A DNA stretch of 64,000 nucleotides from RHKX01 sp963784885 (GTDB taxonomy: Bacteria > Actinomycetota > Thermoleophilia > Solirubrobacterales > 70-9). The notes under the pieces were generated by a model, which was given only the letters and a program-made list of their open reading frames with translations, did no database searches and had not been told where the DNA came from. The translations under genes and the position numbers were made by a program. Of this stretch, positions 51,759 through 59,856 are shown piece by piece. The stretch covers positions 186,001 through 250,000 of the forward strand of contig CAWATA010000005.1 in the NCBI GenBank assembly GCA_963784885.1, written 5' to 3'. Every line of letters starts with the position of its first letter. Within the stretch, counting starts at the first letter, position 1.

Positions 51759-51832
51759 CGCGCCCGACTGGATTCGAACCAGTGACCTTCGGTTTCGTAG
51801 ACCGACGCTCTATCCGGCTGAGCTACGGGCGC
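51759..51832 (-). tRNA. tRNA-Arg (anticodon ACG)
   Basis: Full cloverleaf on the minus strand: acceptor GCGCCCG/CGGGCGC, D-arm GCTC..GAGC, anticodon stem TCGGT/ACCGA with loop CTACGAA, T-arm ACTGG-TTCGAAT-CCAGT. Its 3' half is repeated in direct orientation at four sites to the left, so this is the integration target bounding the accessory island. Confidence 0.95.
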
Positions 51833-51897
51833 TAGTGGCTGGACCTGCGTCCTGCGCCGCGCGATTGTAGAGGGCGCGGGCGAGGGAGAAGGCGAGC

Positions 51898-52208
51898 TCA
51901 GCGGCCGGGGATGCAGAGCTCGCTGCGCAGCGACTGGAGGTCGACGTCGGCGATCAGGGGCAGCTGGAGCCGGCGGGCGAGGCGGCAGCCGTAGCCGAGA
52001 TAGAGGCCGATCGGCAGCTCGGGCTCGAGCGTCGTCCGATGGCCGTCGCGACCGACGATCTCGAAGGAGACGGGAACCCGCGGGACGATGACGCCGCGGG
52101 GGTCGCGAACGCCGGTGAGCCGGATGCTCCTCGGCCCGCCGCCGGCAACGGTGCTTTGACCTCGCCGGCGACGCCGGCGAGCTTGATCGGGTTCAGATAC
52201 CAGCGCAT
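51898..52208 (-). pseudogene. Small conserved protein, probably frameshifted
   Basis: The N-terminal piece (MRWYLNPIKLAGVAGEVKAPLP) and the C-terminal piece (RSIRLTGVRDPRGVIVPRVP ... LQSLRSELCIPGR) look like one protein but are one base out of frame near 52130. Repaired length is about 103 residues. No function recognised. It flanks the tRNA on the non-island side. Confidence 0.5.
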
Positions 52209-52302
52209 GATCCCGGGCTACCCGCACTCGGCGCTCTCAACCGGTCGGGGCCGGCGAGGCGTGCGTGTGCGCAGTGTCACATTCAGGACTGGCCAGCCAG
52301 CC

Positions 52303-52308
52303 AGTAGG
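52303..52308 (+). promoter_or_regulatory. Predicted -10 box (TAGGCT) of P450 gene
   Basis: Here TAGGCT is 42 nt upstream of the ATG and a Shine-Dalgarno is present, so this transcript would have a normal leader. Confidence 0.35.
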
Positions 52309-52350
52309 CTGCGCGAACAGTTCAGCGCGGACCCGAACCGGAGGAGAGAG

Positions 52351-53580
52351 ATGCCCGCCGACACCGAACAGAGCCTCGACGAGATCGACGTCGGCGCTCC
52401 CACGAACTGGCAGGACGGCGCCCCGCACGAGATCTTCAAGCGGCTGCGGAACGAGTGCCCTGTGCATTGGTCCGAGCTCAACGAGTACCCCGACGAGGCC
52501 GGCTACTGGTCGGTGGTGACCGCCGAGGACGTCCACACCGTCAGCCGCGACTGGCGCACGTTCTCCTCCGAGCGCGGCGGCTGCATGGCGCTGACCCATG
52601 CGATCCCGCTCGAGCTGATGACCTCGATGTTCATCGCGATGGATCCGCCCAAGCACGACCGGCTGAAGGCGCTCTTCCAGCGCGGGTTCACGCCGAAGCG
52701 GATCGCCCAGCACGAGGACGAGATCCGGGCGATCGTGGTCCGGGTGCTCGACCGCCTCGAGGGCCGCGAGACCTGCGACGTGATCGAGGACATCGCCCAG
52801 CCCGTCGTCTCGCGGGTGATCAGCAGCTTCATGGGCATCCCCGAGGAGGACGACAAGGTCTGGGCGACGCTGGTCAACACGACGCTCGGGGTCGGCGACG
52901 AGGAGCTGGCGCCGGGTGGACTCGAGAAAGTCCTCGCCGAGGACTTTCCGGAGATCTTCCGCCGCGCGCAGGCGATGATCGACGATCGCCGGGAGAACCC
53001 GACCGACGATCTGACCAGCGTCCTCGTCCACGCCGAGATCGACGGCGAGATGCTCGCCGATCACGAGATCGTCATGGGCTTCTTCCTGCTCGTCGCCGCC
53101 GGCAACGACTCGACCAAGGCGACGTTCACGAGCGGCATGAAGGCGCTGCTCGATCATCCCGACCAGATGCAGGAGCTGATCGACGACCCATCGCTGATCC
53201 CGATGGCGATCGAGGAGTGCCTGCGGATGTTCCCGGCCTTCGGCAACTTCCGCCGGACGGCGACGAAGGACACCGAGATCCACGGCCACCCGATCGCCGA
53301 AGGCGACAAGGTAGTGATGTGGTACGTCTCGAGCAACCGCGACGAGACGCGCTACGAGGACCCGGACGTCTTCGACATCCACCGCAAGCCCGAGCACCAG
53401 GCATTCGGCGCCGGCGGCCGACATTTCTGCCTCGGCACCGCGCTGGCGCGGCTCGAGTTGAAGGTGCTGTTCGAGGAGACGCTGAAGCGCTATCCGAAGA
53501 TGACGCCCAACGGCGAGGCGAAGCCCGCCTCGACGGCCTTCCTCAACCAGTTCAAGACGCTGCCGGTCCGCCTCGGCTGA
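52351..53580 (+). CDS. Cytochrome P450
   Basis: 409 residues from ATG 52351 (GGAGGAGAG upstream). Soluble bacterial P450: I-helix LLVAAGNDSTKAT, K-helix EECLR (ExxR), and haem loop FGAGGRHFCLGTALAR with axial Cys360. N-terminal part resembles CYP125/CYP142-like sterol or fatty-acid hydroxylases, but this subfamily call is only by eye. Redox partner genes are not adjacent. Confidence 0.93.
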   Translation: MPADTEQSLDEIDVGAPTNWQDGAPHEIFKRLRNECPVHWSELNEYPDEAGYWSVVTAEDVHTVSRDWRTFSSERGGCMALTHAIPLELMTSMFIAMDPPKHDRLKALFQRGFTPKRIAQHEDEIRAIVVRVLDRLEGRETCDVIEDIAQPVVSRVISSFMGIPEEDDKVWATLVNTTLGVGDEELAPGGLEKVLAEDFPEIFRRAQAMIDDRRENPTDDLTSVLVHAEIDGEMLADHEIVMGFFLLVAAGNDSTKATFTSGMKALLDHPDQMQELIDDPSLIPMAIEECLRMFPAFGNFRRTATKDTEIHGHPIAEGDKVVMWYVSSNRDETRYEDPDVFDIHRKPEHQAFGAGGRHFCLGTALARLELKVLFEETLKRYPKMTPNGEAKPASTAFLNQFKTLPVRLG

Positions 53581-53619
53581 AACGGGCCATCGCGATTTGC
53601 GACGCCCCGTCCTCGGCAA

Positions 53620-53625
53620 TAGGGT
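53620..53625 (+). promoter_or_regulatory. Predicted -10 box (TAGGGT) of VOC gene
   Basis: TAGGGT is 6 nt before ATG 53632; no Shine-Dalgarno. Leaderless pattern. Confidence 0.45.
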
Positions 53626-53631
53626 CGTCGC

Positions 53632-54006
53632 ATGAACATCACCGGAACCGACTTCATCATGCTGCCGACCCGGGACTTCGAGGAGGCCCAGAGGTTCTAC
53701 GGGGAAGTCCTCGGCCTCGAGCGCTCGAAGCAGTGGGGCGACATGCCCGGCCGCGAGTTCGAGACGGGGTCACTGACCATCGCCGTCGTCGAGACCGAGA
53801 AGTTCGGGATGGAGTTCGCCCCGAACCCGAACCCGGTGGCGCTCCACGTCGACGACGTCCCCGGCGCCCGGGCCGAGCTCGAGGCGAAGGGCGTCGAGTT
53901 CTCCGCGGACACGATCGACAGCGGCGTCTGCCTGATGGCGCCGTTCCGCGATCCCGACGGCAACGGGCTGATGCTGCACGGTCGCTACGCGCCGCCCGAG
54001 AGCTGA
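53632..54006 (+). CDS. VOC-superfamily (glyoxalase-like) protein
   Basis: 124 residues. Two beta-alpha-beta-beta-beta modules: ITGTDFIMLPTRDFEEAQRF YGEVLGL-like opening and VALHVDDVPGARAELEAKGV, ending MAPFRDPDGNGLMLHGRY. Metal ligands are plausible but the substrate is unknown. Own promoter predicted. Confidence 0.85.
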   Translation: MNITGTDFIMLPTRDFEEAQRFYGEVLGLERSKQWGDMPGREFETGSLTIAVVETEKFGMEFAPNPNPVALHVDDVPGARAELEAKGVEFSADTIDSGVCLMAPFRDPDGNGLMLHGRYAPPES

Positions 54007-54073
54007 ACCGGCGACGACCGGCGCGACCTGCGCGACCGGCGTCGTAAGATCGCATCTCGGCCGAAGGAGGCAG

Positions 54074-55333
54074 ATGGGCGAGGAACGGCAACCGGATTTC
54101 GCAGTCGAAGGTGGCGGCCCCGACCTCCTACGCGGCCTCTACGCACCGCGCATCTCACGCCGACGGTTCATGCGCGGCGCCGCGGGGCTGGCGCTCGCGG
54201 GATCCACGGCCGCCGCGCTCTCGGCCTGCGGGATCGGAGGGACGCGCGACACCGGATGGGAGGACGTCGACTGGGAGGCCTGGTGGAAGGATCAGAGGCG
54301 GCAGGGCACCTTCAACTTCGCCAACTGGCCGCTCTACATCGACCGGACCAAGGACGGCTCGCCGACCCTGAACGACTTCAGCGAGAAGTACGGGATCACC
54401 GTCAACTACCGCCCGGTGATCCAGGAGAACGCGTCGTTCTTCGCGCAGATCAGCCCAGTGCTGCAGGCCGGCCAGTCGACCGGCTACGACCTGATCGTGA
54501 TCAGCGACGGCTGGGAGCTGACCCAGATGATCAAGAACCACTGGCTGATCCCGCTCGACCACTCGCGGCTGCCGAACTTCAATCGCTACGCCGCGCCGAG
54601 CGTCAAGGACCCGGTCTTCGATCCCGGTAACGAGTACACGGTCGCCTGGCAGTCGGGGATCACCGGCATCGCCTACGACCCGGCGAAGGTCGGACGTGAG
54701 ATCACGAGCGTCAAGGACCTCTGGGACCCGGCGTTCAAGGGCAAGGTGGGGATGATGTCCGACGACACCGAGCTCGCGAGCTGCGGGATGCTCGCGCTCG
54801 GGATCGAGCCGTCGACGTCGACGCCGGCCGACTGGCGAGAGGCGGCGGCGCTGCTGAGCGAGCAGCGCGACCAGGGCATCGTCCGTCAGTACTACGACCA
54901 GAGCTACATCAAGGCCCTGCAGCAGGGGGACACGTGGATCAGCCAGGCCTGGTCGGGCGACGTCTTCCAGGCCCAGGTGTCAGGCAACTCGAACCTGAAG
55001 TTCGTAGTGCCGGACGAGGGTGGAATGTTCTGGCACGACAACTGCATGATCCCCTACCACGCCGAGCATCCCGTCGACGCGATCGAGTGGATGGACTACG
55101 CCTACCGGCCGCACGTGCAGGCACTGATCACCGACTGGGTCAACTACGTCTCGCCGGTCCCGGCGGCGAAGCCGATCGTCGCCGGCGAGCTCGACGACCC
55201 CACCGTCGCCGACAGCCCGCTCGTCTTCCCGACGCCGGCGATCAACCGGCAGCTGGTCTCCTACTACGACTTCAAGGGAGTCGACGACCACGAGGAGTGG
55301 GTCTCCACCTTCGACCCGATCATCCAGTCGTGA
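54074..55333 (+). CDS. potD: Polyamine-type ABC transporter substrate-binding protein
   Basis: 419 residues. The ATG has GGAGG upstream and a TAAGAT -10 at 54045. A twin-arginine signal (SRRRFMRGAAG) ends in a lipobox (ALSACG), so it should be exported folded and lipidated. The mature part matches PotD/PotF periplasmic proteins: NFANWPLYIDRTKDG, YDLIVISDGWELTQMIKNHW, FDPGNEYTVAWQSGITGIAY, VGMMSDDTELASCGMLALG. Its stop overlaps the permease start (GTGA). Confidence 0.9.
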   Translation: MGEERQPDFAVEGGGPDLLRGLYAPRISRRRFMRGAAGLALAGSTAAALSACGIGGTRDTGWEDVDWEAWWKDQRRQGTFNFANWPLYIDRTKDGSPTLNDFSEKYGITVNYRPVIQENASFFAQISPVLQAGQSTGYDLIVISDGWELTQMIKNHWLIPLDHSRLPNFNRYAAPSVKDPVFDPGNEYTVAWQSGITGIAYDPAKVGREITSVKDLWDPAFKGKVGMMSDDTELASCGMLALGIEPSTSTPADWREAAALLSEQRDQGIVRQYYDQSYIKALQQGDTWISQAWSGDVFQAQVSGNSNLKFVVPDEGGMFWHDNCMIPYHAEHPVDAIEWMDYAYRPHVQALITDWVNYVSPVPAAKPIVAGELDDPTVADSPLVFPTPAINRQLVSYYDFKGVDDHEEWVSTFDPIIQS

Positions 55334-56193
55334 GCCCGCGGTGGAAATCCGGGCTGGTCCCCTACCTGCTGAGCCTGCCGGCAGCACTCTGGCTCGGCGC
55401 GTTCTTCGTACTGCCGCTGGTGACGATCCTCGGCGTCTCGCTGATGACCGGCAACTCGATCGACGGCTGGACCCTGACGTGGAACTTCAGCATCTTCGGC
55501 GACGCGATCTCCCAGTACTCGACGCAGTTCGGGCGCTCGTTCCTGTACGGCGGGCTCTCGACGGTCGTCTCGCTCGTCGTCATGTACCCGGTCGCCTACT
55601 GGATCGCCTTCTACGGCGGCCGGTTCAAGTCGGTGCTGCTGTTCCTCCTGCTGCTGCCGTTCTTCGTCAGCTTCGTGATCCGAATCATCGCCTGGCAGTT
55701 CATCCTCGCCGACGACGGCATCATCCTCGGCGCGCTCAAGGACATCGGGCTGATCCCCGACAGCACCCACGTCCTCTCGACACCGTTCGCCGTCGTCGCC
55801 GGGCTGACCTACGACGCCCTGCCGTTCATGCTGCTGCCGCTCTACGTATCGCTGCAGCGGATCGACCGCGCCCACGTCGAGGCCGCCGCCGACCTCTATG
55901 CGAGCGCCACCGCCCGGTTCCGGTCGGTGATCCTGCCGCTGTCGGCGCCGGGCATCTACGCCGGCATCGTGCTGGTCGCGATCACCAACATCGGCGACTA
56001 CGTCAGCGCCGCGATTCTCGGCGGGCCGTCGACGACGATGATCGGCAACATCATCCAGAAGCAGTACGTCGACAACGCCGACTACCCGATCGCATCGGCG
56101 CTGGCGCTGATCCTGATGGCCACCCTGCTGATCGCGATGGCCCTGTATGCGCGGTTCTTCGGGGCGCGGACGCTGCAGGAGCACGTCGGGTGA
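55330..56193 (+). CDS. potB: Polyamine-type ABC permease 1
   Basis: 287 residues from GTG 55330, overlapping the binding-protein stop; longer frames upstream are shadows. Six membrane segments and the permease EAA loop (EAAADLYASATARFRSVILP) before SAPGIYAGIVLVAITNIGDYV. Matches PotB/PotH. Its stop overlaps the next start, again GTGA. Confidence 0.9.
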   Translation: MSPRWKSGLVPYLLSLPAALWLGAFFVLPLVTILGVSLMTGNSIDGWTLTWNFSIFGDAISQYSTQFGRSFLYGGLSTVVSLVVMYPVAYWIAFYGGRFKSVLLFLLLLPFFVSFVIRIIAWQFILADDGIILGALKDIGLIPDSTHVLSTPFAVVAGLTYDALPFMLLPLYVSLQRIDRAHVEAAADLYASATARFRSVILPLSAPGIYAGIVLVAITNIGDYVSAAILGGPSTTMIGNIIQKQYVDNADYPIASALALILMATLLIAMALYARFFGARTLQEHVG

Positions 56194-57032
56194 GCGGCGC
56201 GGCGGCAACCGTCCCGACGGCAAGGCGCAAGTCGCTGCGTCCGCCTCTGTGGAAGCGGGCGATCCTCCCCGGCTACGCGCTGATCGTGCTGCTGGTGACG
56301 CTCGTGCCGATCGTCGTGATCATCCTCTACAGCTTCAATCAGGCTCCGAACGAGCGCCTCAGCTTCACCTGGCAGGGCTTCACGAGCGAGTGGTATCAGC
56401 GCCTGTTCGAGATCCCCGACCTGACGTCGGCGCTCGTCACCTCGCTCGAGGTCGCGGTCCTGAGCACGGTGATCGCAGTCGCGATCGGCACGCCCGCGGC
56501 GCTGGCGCTGGCGCGGTACCGGTTCCGGGGCCGCGGATCCGGCGACCTCGTGATCCTCGCCGACATCGCCGCGCCGTCGGTGGTCGTCGGCGCGTCGCTG
56601 CTCGGGCTCTTCGTCTACCTCGGCGTCTCGCGCGGGTTCGGCACGATTCTGATCGCCCACGTGGCCTTCAACATCGCCTTCGTCGTCGTCGTCCTGCAGT
56701 CGCGGCTGCGGGATCTCGACCCATCGCTCTCCGAAGCCGCTCGCGATCTCGGCTCGAGCCCCTGGAACGCCTTCTGGCTGGTGACGATGCCGGTGATCTT
56801 CCCGGCGATCCTCTCGGCCTCGCTGCTCGCGGCGGTGCTGTCGATCGACGACTTCATCATCACCAGCTTCGTCGCCGGGCAGAAGCTGACGTTCCCGCTC
56901 TGGGTCTACGGATCGGTCAAGGTCGGGATCCCGCCGCAGGTGTTCGCGATGGGCACGCTGATCTTCGCCGTCGGGGTGCTGATCGCGATTGCCGGGCTGG
57001 TGGCGGCCCGGCGGTCGCCGGCCCAGGACTGA
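56190..57032 (+). CDS. potC: Polyamine-type ABC permease 2
   Basis: 280 residues from GTG 56190. Six membrane segments; EAA loop SEAARDLGSSPWNAFWLVTM, then FPAILSASLLAAVLSIDDFI and ITSFVAGQKLTFPLWVYG, a PotC/PotI hallmark. No ATPase follows, so PotA must be supplied from elsewhere. Confidence 0.9.
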   Translation: MSGAAATVPTARRKSLRPPLWKRAILPGYALIVLLVTLVPIVVIILYSFNQAPNERLSFTWQGFTSEWYQRLFEIPDLTSALVTSLEVAVLSTVIAVAIGTPAALALARYRFRGRGSGDLVILADIAAPSVVVGASLLGLFVYLGVSRGFGTILIAHVAFNIAFVVVVLQSRLRDLDPSLSEAARDLGSSPWNAFWLVTMPVIFPAILSASLLAAVLSIDDFIITSFVAGQKLTFPLWVYGSVKVGIPPQVFAMGTLIFAVGVLIAIAGLVAARRSPAQD

Positions 57033-57057
57033 GACCCCACCACGGACGAACAGCACC

Positions 57058-57082
57058 GTAGCGGGACATTCCGTCCCGCTAC
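57058..57082 (+). terminator. Stem-loop after the polyamine operon
   Basis: GTAGCGGGAC and its perfect complement around ATTCC, 26 nt past the permease stop and 13 nt before the next ATG. No T-run; could act as terminator or as an upstream element of the next gene. Confidence 0.55.
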
Positions 57083-57094
57083 CGTTCGGCGCCC

Positions 57095-57412
57095 ATGACC
57101 CTCCGCAACTTCAAGCTCGTCGCCCTGATCGAGGCGACCACCTTCCTGCTCCTGCTCGTCGCCAGCTACATCAAGCGCGCCGGCGACCAGCCGCTCGGCG
57201 TCGAGATCCTCGGCCCGATCCACGGCCTGCTGTTCATCGCCTACGTGGTGATGGCCCTCGCGCTTCGCGATCACGCCGGCTGGACCGGCAAGCAGACGCT
57301 GCTGATCCTGCTCGGCGCCGTCGTTCCGTTCGGCGGCTACGTCGTCGATCGCTGGATCGACACCAACAACGCCGCGCTGCTGCGGGCGGAGGGCGCCGGC
57401 CGGGCCTCGTAG
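57095..57412 (+). CDS. DUF3817 integral membrane protein
   Basis: 105 residues with three membrane segments. FKLVALIEATTFLLLL at the start, GPIHGLLFIAYVVMAL in the middle and ILLGAVVPFGGYVVDRWI are the DUF3817 pattern. Role unknown. Its TAG stop is part of the next gene's -10 box. Confidence 0.85.
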   Translation: MTLRNFKLVALIEATTFLLLLVASYIKRAGDQPLGVEILGPIHGLLFIAYVVMALALRDHAGWTGKQTLLILLGAVVPFGGYVVDRWIDTNNAALLRAEGAGRAS

Positions 57413-57415
57413 GCT
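57410..57415 (+). promoter_or_regulatory. Predicted -10 box (TAGGCT) overlapping a stop codon
   Basis: TAGGCT is 7 nt before ATG 57423 and its TAG is the stop of the DUF3817 gene. Leaderless pattern. Confidence 0.35.
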
Positions 57416-57422
57416 GTCCGGC

Positions 57423-57704
57423 ATGGGCTTCTTCTCCCGCCGGTTCCGAGCACTGAGCTCCGATCGTCCCGACGGCATCGGCGCGATCGCGATCGGCGAC
57501 CCGCGCTTCGACGACTGGGAGGTCGTCGGCGAGTTCGACGACGTCGCCACCGCCCGCGCCTGGCACCAGCAGCTCCTCGACGCCGGCATCGAGGCGGTGC
57601 TCACCGCCGACCACGAGCCCGGACGCCTCGGCGGCGACGTCTACCTGCAGGTTCCCCCGGGGATGTGGAGCGAGGCCGAGGAGCTGCTCGGCGGCTTCGG
57701 CTGA
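57423..57704 (+). CDS. DUF2007-like small protein
   Basis: 93 residues. The ferredoxin-like core WEVVGEFDDVATARAWHQQL, then GIEAVLTADHEPGRLGGDVY and LQVPPGMWSEAEELL, resembles the DUF2007 'putative signal transducing protein' family. Function unknown. Confidence 0.7.
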   Translation: MGFFSRRFRALSSDRPDGIGAIAIGDPRFDDWEVVGEFDDVATARAWHQQLLDAGIEAVLTADHEPGRLGGDVYLQVPPGMWSEAEELLGGFG

Positions 57705-57720
57705 GAGTCGGCCGCGGCGC

Positions 57721-58302
57721 TCAGTGACCGCGCAGCAGGATCCTCGGGACCGACGCGGGGCGCTCGCGGAGCGCCTTGCCGACCATCCGGGCGATGTGGG
57801 GATAGAGGCCGTCGCGGGGAACGGCGCTCCAGAGGCCGCGGACCCAGCCGCGACTCGTCCCGAAGTTGACGACGCCGGAGGAGAGCTCGGTCATGTCGGC
57901 GCGGCGCATCAGCTCGACCTCGGCGCCGTCCTCCCACTGGCTGCGGACCTCGTGGTGGCGGTCGATCGCGTCGCGGCAGAGCGTCAGGCGACGCTCGTCC
58001 CAGCCGGGCCGGCCGGCGAGCAGGTGCCCGGCGAAGTCGGCACCGTCGGTCGTGTAGACGCCGCCGGCACTGGCGCCCTCGTAGAGGCCGATGTCGTGGA
58101 GGAGCGCGGCGACCAGGAGGATCTCGTGGTCGACCATCAGCCCGCGATCGGCGGCCATCCGCTCGGCGAGCAGGAAGCAGCGCATGCTGTGCCGCTCCAT
58201 CGGCCCGTCGACCTCCTCGGTGACCGCACGGAGCGCGGTAAGCGCCGCCTCCTCGGCCTCGGTCTGGACCAACTCCTCGGCTCTCACGCGCTCGCCCGCC
58301 AT
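57721..58302 (-). CDS. HD-domain phosphohydrolase-like protein
   Basis: 193 residues from ATG 58302, with GAGAGG 9 nt upstream; ATG 58311 is too close to that site. The frame remains open far upstream but only as antisense of the acyltransferase. HD superfamily: ERHSMRCFLLAERMA (first His), LLVAALLHDIGLYEG (His-Asp), FAGHLLA and AIDRHHEVRSQW. Metal-dependent phosphohydrolase fold; substrate unknown. Confidence 0.85.
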   Translation of the reverse strand: MAGERVRAEELVQTEAEEAALTALRAVTEEVDGPMERHSMRCFLLAERMAADRGLMVDHEILLVAALLHDIGLYEGASAGGVYTTDGADFAGHLLAGRPGWDERRLTLCRDAIDRHHEVRSQWEDGAEVELMRRADMTELSSGVVNFGTSRGWVRGLWSAVPRDGLYPHIARMVGKALRERPASVPRILLRGH

Positions 58303-58338
58303 GCCCGGCATCCTCTCAGGCGACGGCGTGATCCGCGG

Positions 58339-58344
58339 TAGGGT
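58339..58344 (+). promoter_or_regulatory. Predicted -10 box (TAGGGT) of second WS/DGAT gene
   Basis: TAGGGT is 6 nt before ATG 58351, leaderless pattern. Divergent from the HD-domain gene by 48 nt. Confidence 0.45.
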
Positions 58345-58350
58345 CGGGCC

Positions 58351-59790
58351 ATGAGCGATGAGGGTCCCGACCAGCTCTCGTCGGCCGACATGTCGTCGCT
58401 GCTCGACGAGAAGGGCGCGATCCACGTCCACGTCGGCGGCACCGCGGTCTTCAGCGGCGATCCGCCCCCGTTCGAGGGGTTCCTGGACCACGTCGCGGCG
58501 CGCCTCGAGCTGATCCCGCGCTTTCGCCGCCGGGTTCGCTGGCTGCCGGGCAAGATCCTCCGGGCCGAGTGGGAGGACGATCCCGACTTCGACCTCCGTC
58601 GCCACGTCCGCCACGTCGCGCTTCCCGCCCCCGGTGGCGAGACCGAGCTCCGCGACCTCGTCGGGATGGTGATGTCGGAGCCGCTCGACCAGAGCCGGCC
58701 GCTTTGGCAGCTCTACCTGATCGAGGGCTACTCGCCGGACGGCGAGCCCGGCTTCGCGGCGATCTCGAAGACCCATCACGCGCTCGTCGACGGCGTCTCG
58801 GCGATCGACGTCGGCGCGATCATCCTCGACCCCGACCCCGAGGGCACCGACCTCGGTCTCAGCGGCGCCGAGTGGAAGCCGCGCGAGGCGCGACGCACCG
58901 AGGCGGTGATCGCCGACCGCGTCCTCGACGCCCGCCGGCGGCTGTTCGGGATGCCGCTCGAGGCGGCGCGGCGGGCGCTCGACCTCTCCTCCCCCCAGTC
59001 GGCGCTGAGGACCGCCCAGGGATTCCTCGACCTCGCCCGTAACAGCGAGCCGGTCCCCCCGACGTTCATCAACGCGGAGATCGGTCGCGACCGGCGCGTT
59101 GCATTCGCGGCCACGACCCTGACGGCGCTCAAGGAGGTGGCGGCGGGACGCGGGGCGACGGTCAACGACGTCGTCCTCGCCGTCTCGACGGGTGCGCTGC
59201 GGCGGCTGTTCGAGCGCCGCGGGGAGCCGATCCCGCGGGAGTTCTCGGCGCTCGTCCCGATGAGCATCCGCAAGCCCGGCGAGGAGCTCGCCCTCGGCAA
59301 CCGGATCACGACGCTGATCGTCCCGCTGCCGCTGGCCGAGCCCGGCGCCGACGAGCGCCTGCGCCGGATCCACGCGACGACGACGCAGCTCAAGCAGTCG
59401 GAGGCGGCTCGGGCGGCTTCGCTCGTGATCGAGGCGTCGGGCTGGGTGCCGCCGACGATGTCGCGGGTCCTCGGCCAGGTCGGCACGGTCGGCGGCGCCG
59501 CGGCGCAGCGGACCGGCGTCAGCCGAGTCGTCCCCCAGCGGATTCCCTGGAACCTCGTGATCTCGAACGTTCCCGGGCCGGCGATGCCCGTCTACCTGCT
59601 CGGCCGCCGGCTCGAGTCGATCCACCCGTTCGTTCCGCTCTCCCCCCAGCGTCGCGCCCTGTCGATCGGGGTCATCAGCTACGACGGCAGCCTCTACTTC
59701 GGACTGGTCGGCGACCGCGACAGGCTCTACGACCTCGACGAGCTGGCGAGCTTCGTCGGCGCCGAGCTGGACGCGGTCACAGCTTCCTGA
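58351..59790 (+). CDS. Wax ester synthase / diacylglycerol acyltransferase, paralogue 2
   Basis: 479 residues. Active-site HHALVDG at residues 142-148; LSSADMSSLLDEKG near the start, ATVNDVVLAVSTGALRRLFE in the middle and ISNVPGPAMPVYLLGRRL near the end. Full length and independent of the 28.3-kb copy. Two such genes indicate storage-lipid synthesis. Confidence 0.92.
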   Translation: MSDEGPDQLSSADMSSLLDEKGAIHVHVGGTAVFSGDPPPFEGFLDHVAARLELIPRFRRRVRWLPGKILRAEWEDDPDFDLRRHVRHVALPAPGGETELRDLVGMVMSEPLDQSRPLWQLYLIEGYSPDGEPGFAAISKTHHALVDGVSAIDVGAIILDPDPEGTDLGLSGAEWKPREARRTEAVIADRVLDARRRLFGMPLEAARRALDLSSPQSALRTAQGFLDLARNSEPVPPTFINAEIGRDRRVAFAATTLTALKEVAAGRGATVNDVVLAVSTGALRRLFERRGEPIPREFSALVPMSIRKPGEELALGNRITTLIVPLPLAEPGADERLRRIHATTTQLKQSEAARAASLVIEASGWVPPTMSRVLGQVGTVGGAAAQRTGVSRVVPQRIPWNLVISNVPGPAMPVYLLGRRLESIHPFVPLSPQRRALSIGVISYDGSLYFGLVGDRDRLYDLDELASFVGAELDAVTAS

Positions 59791-59856
59791 CGTTCTCGCC
59801 GCCATTCGGCACCCGGGGGTGCCCACGCGTGACCCTCCGGTGGGCAGGATCCGCCC

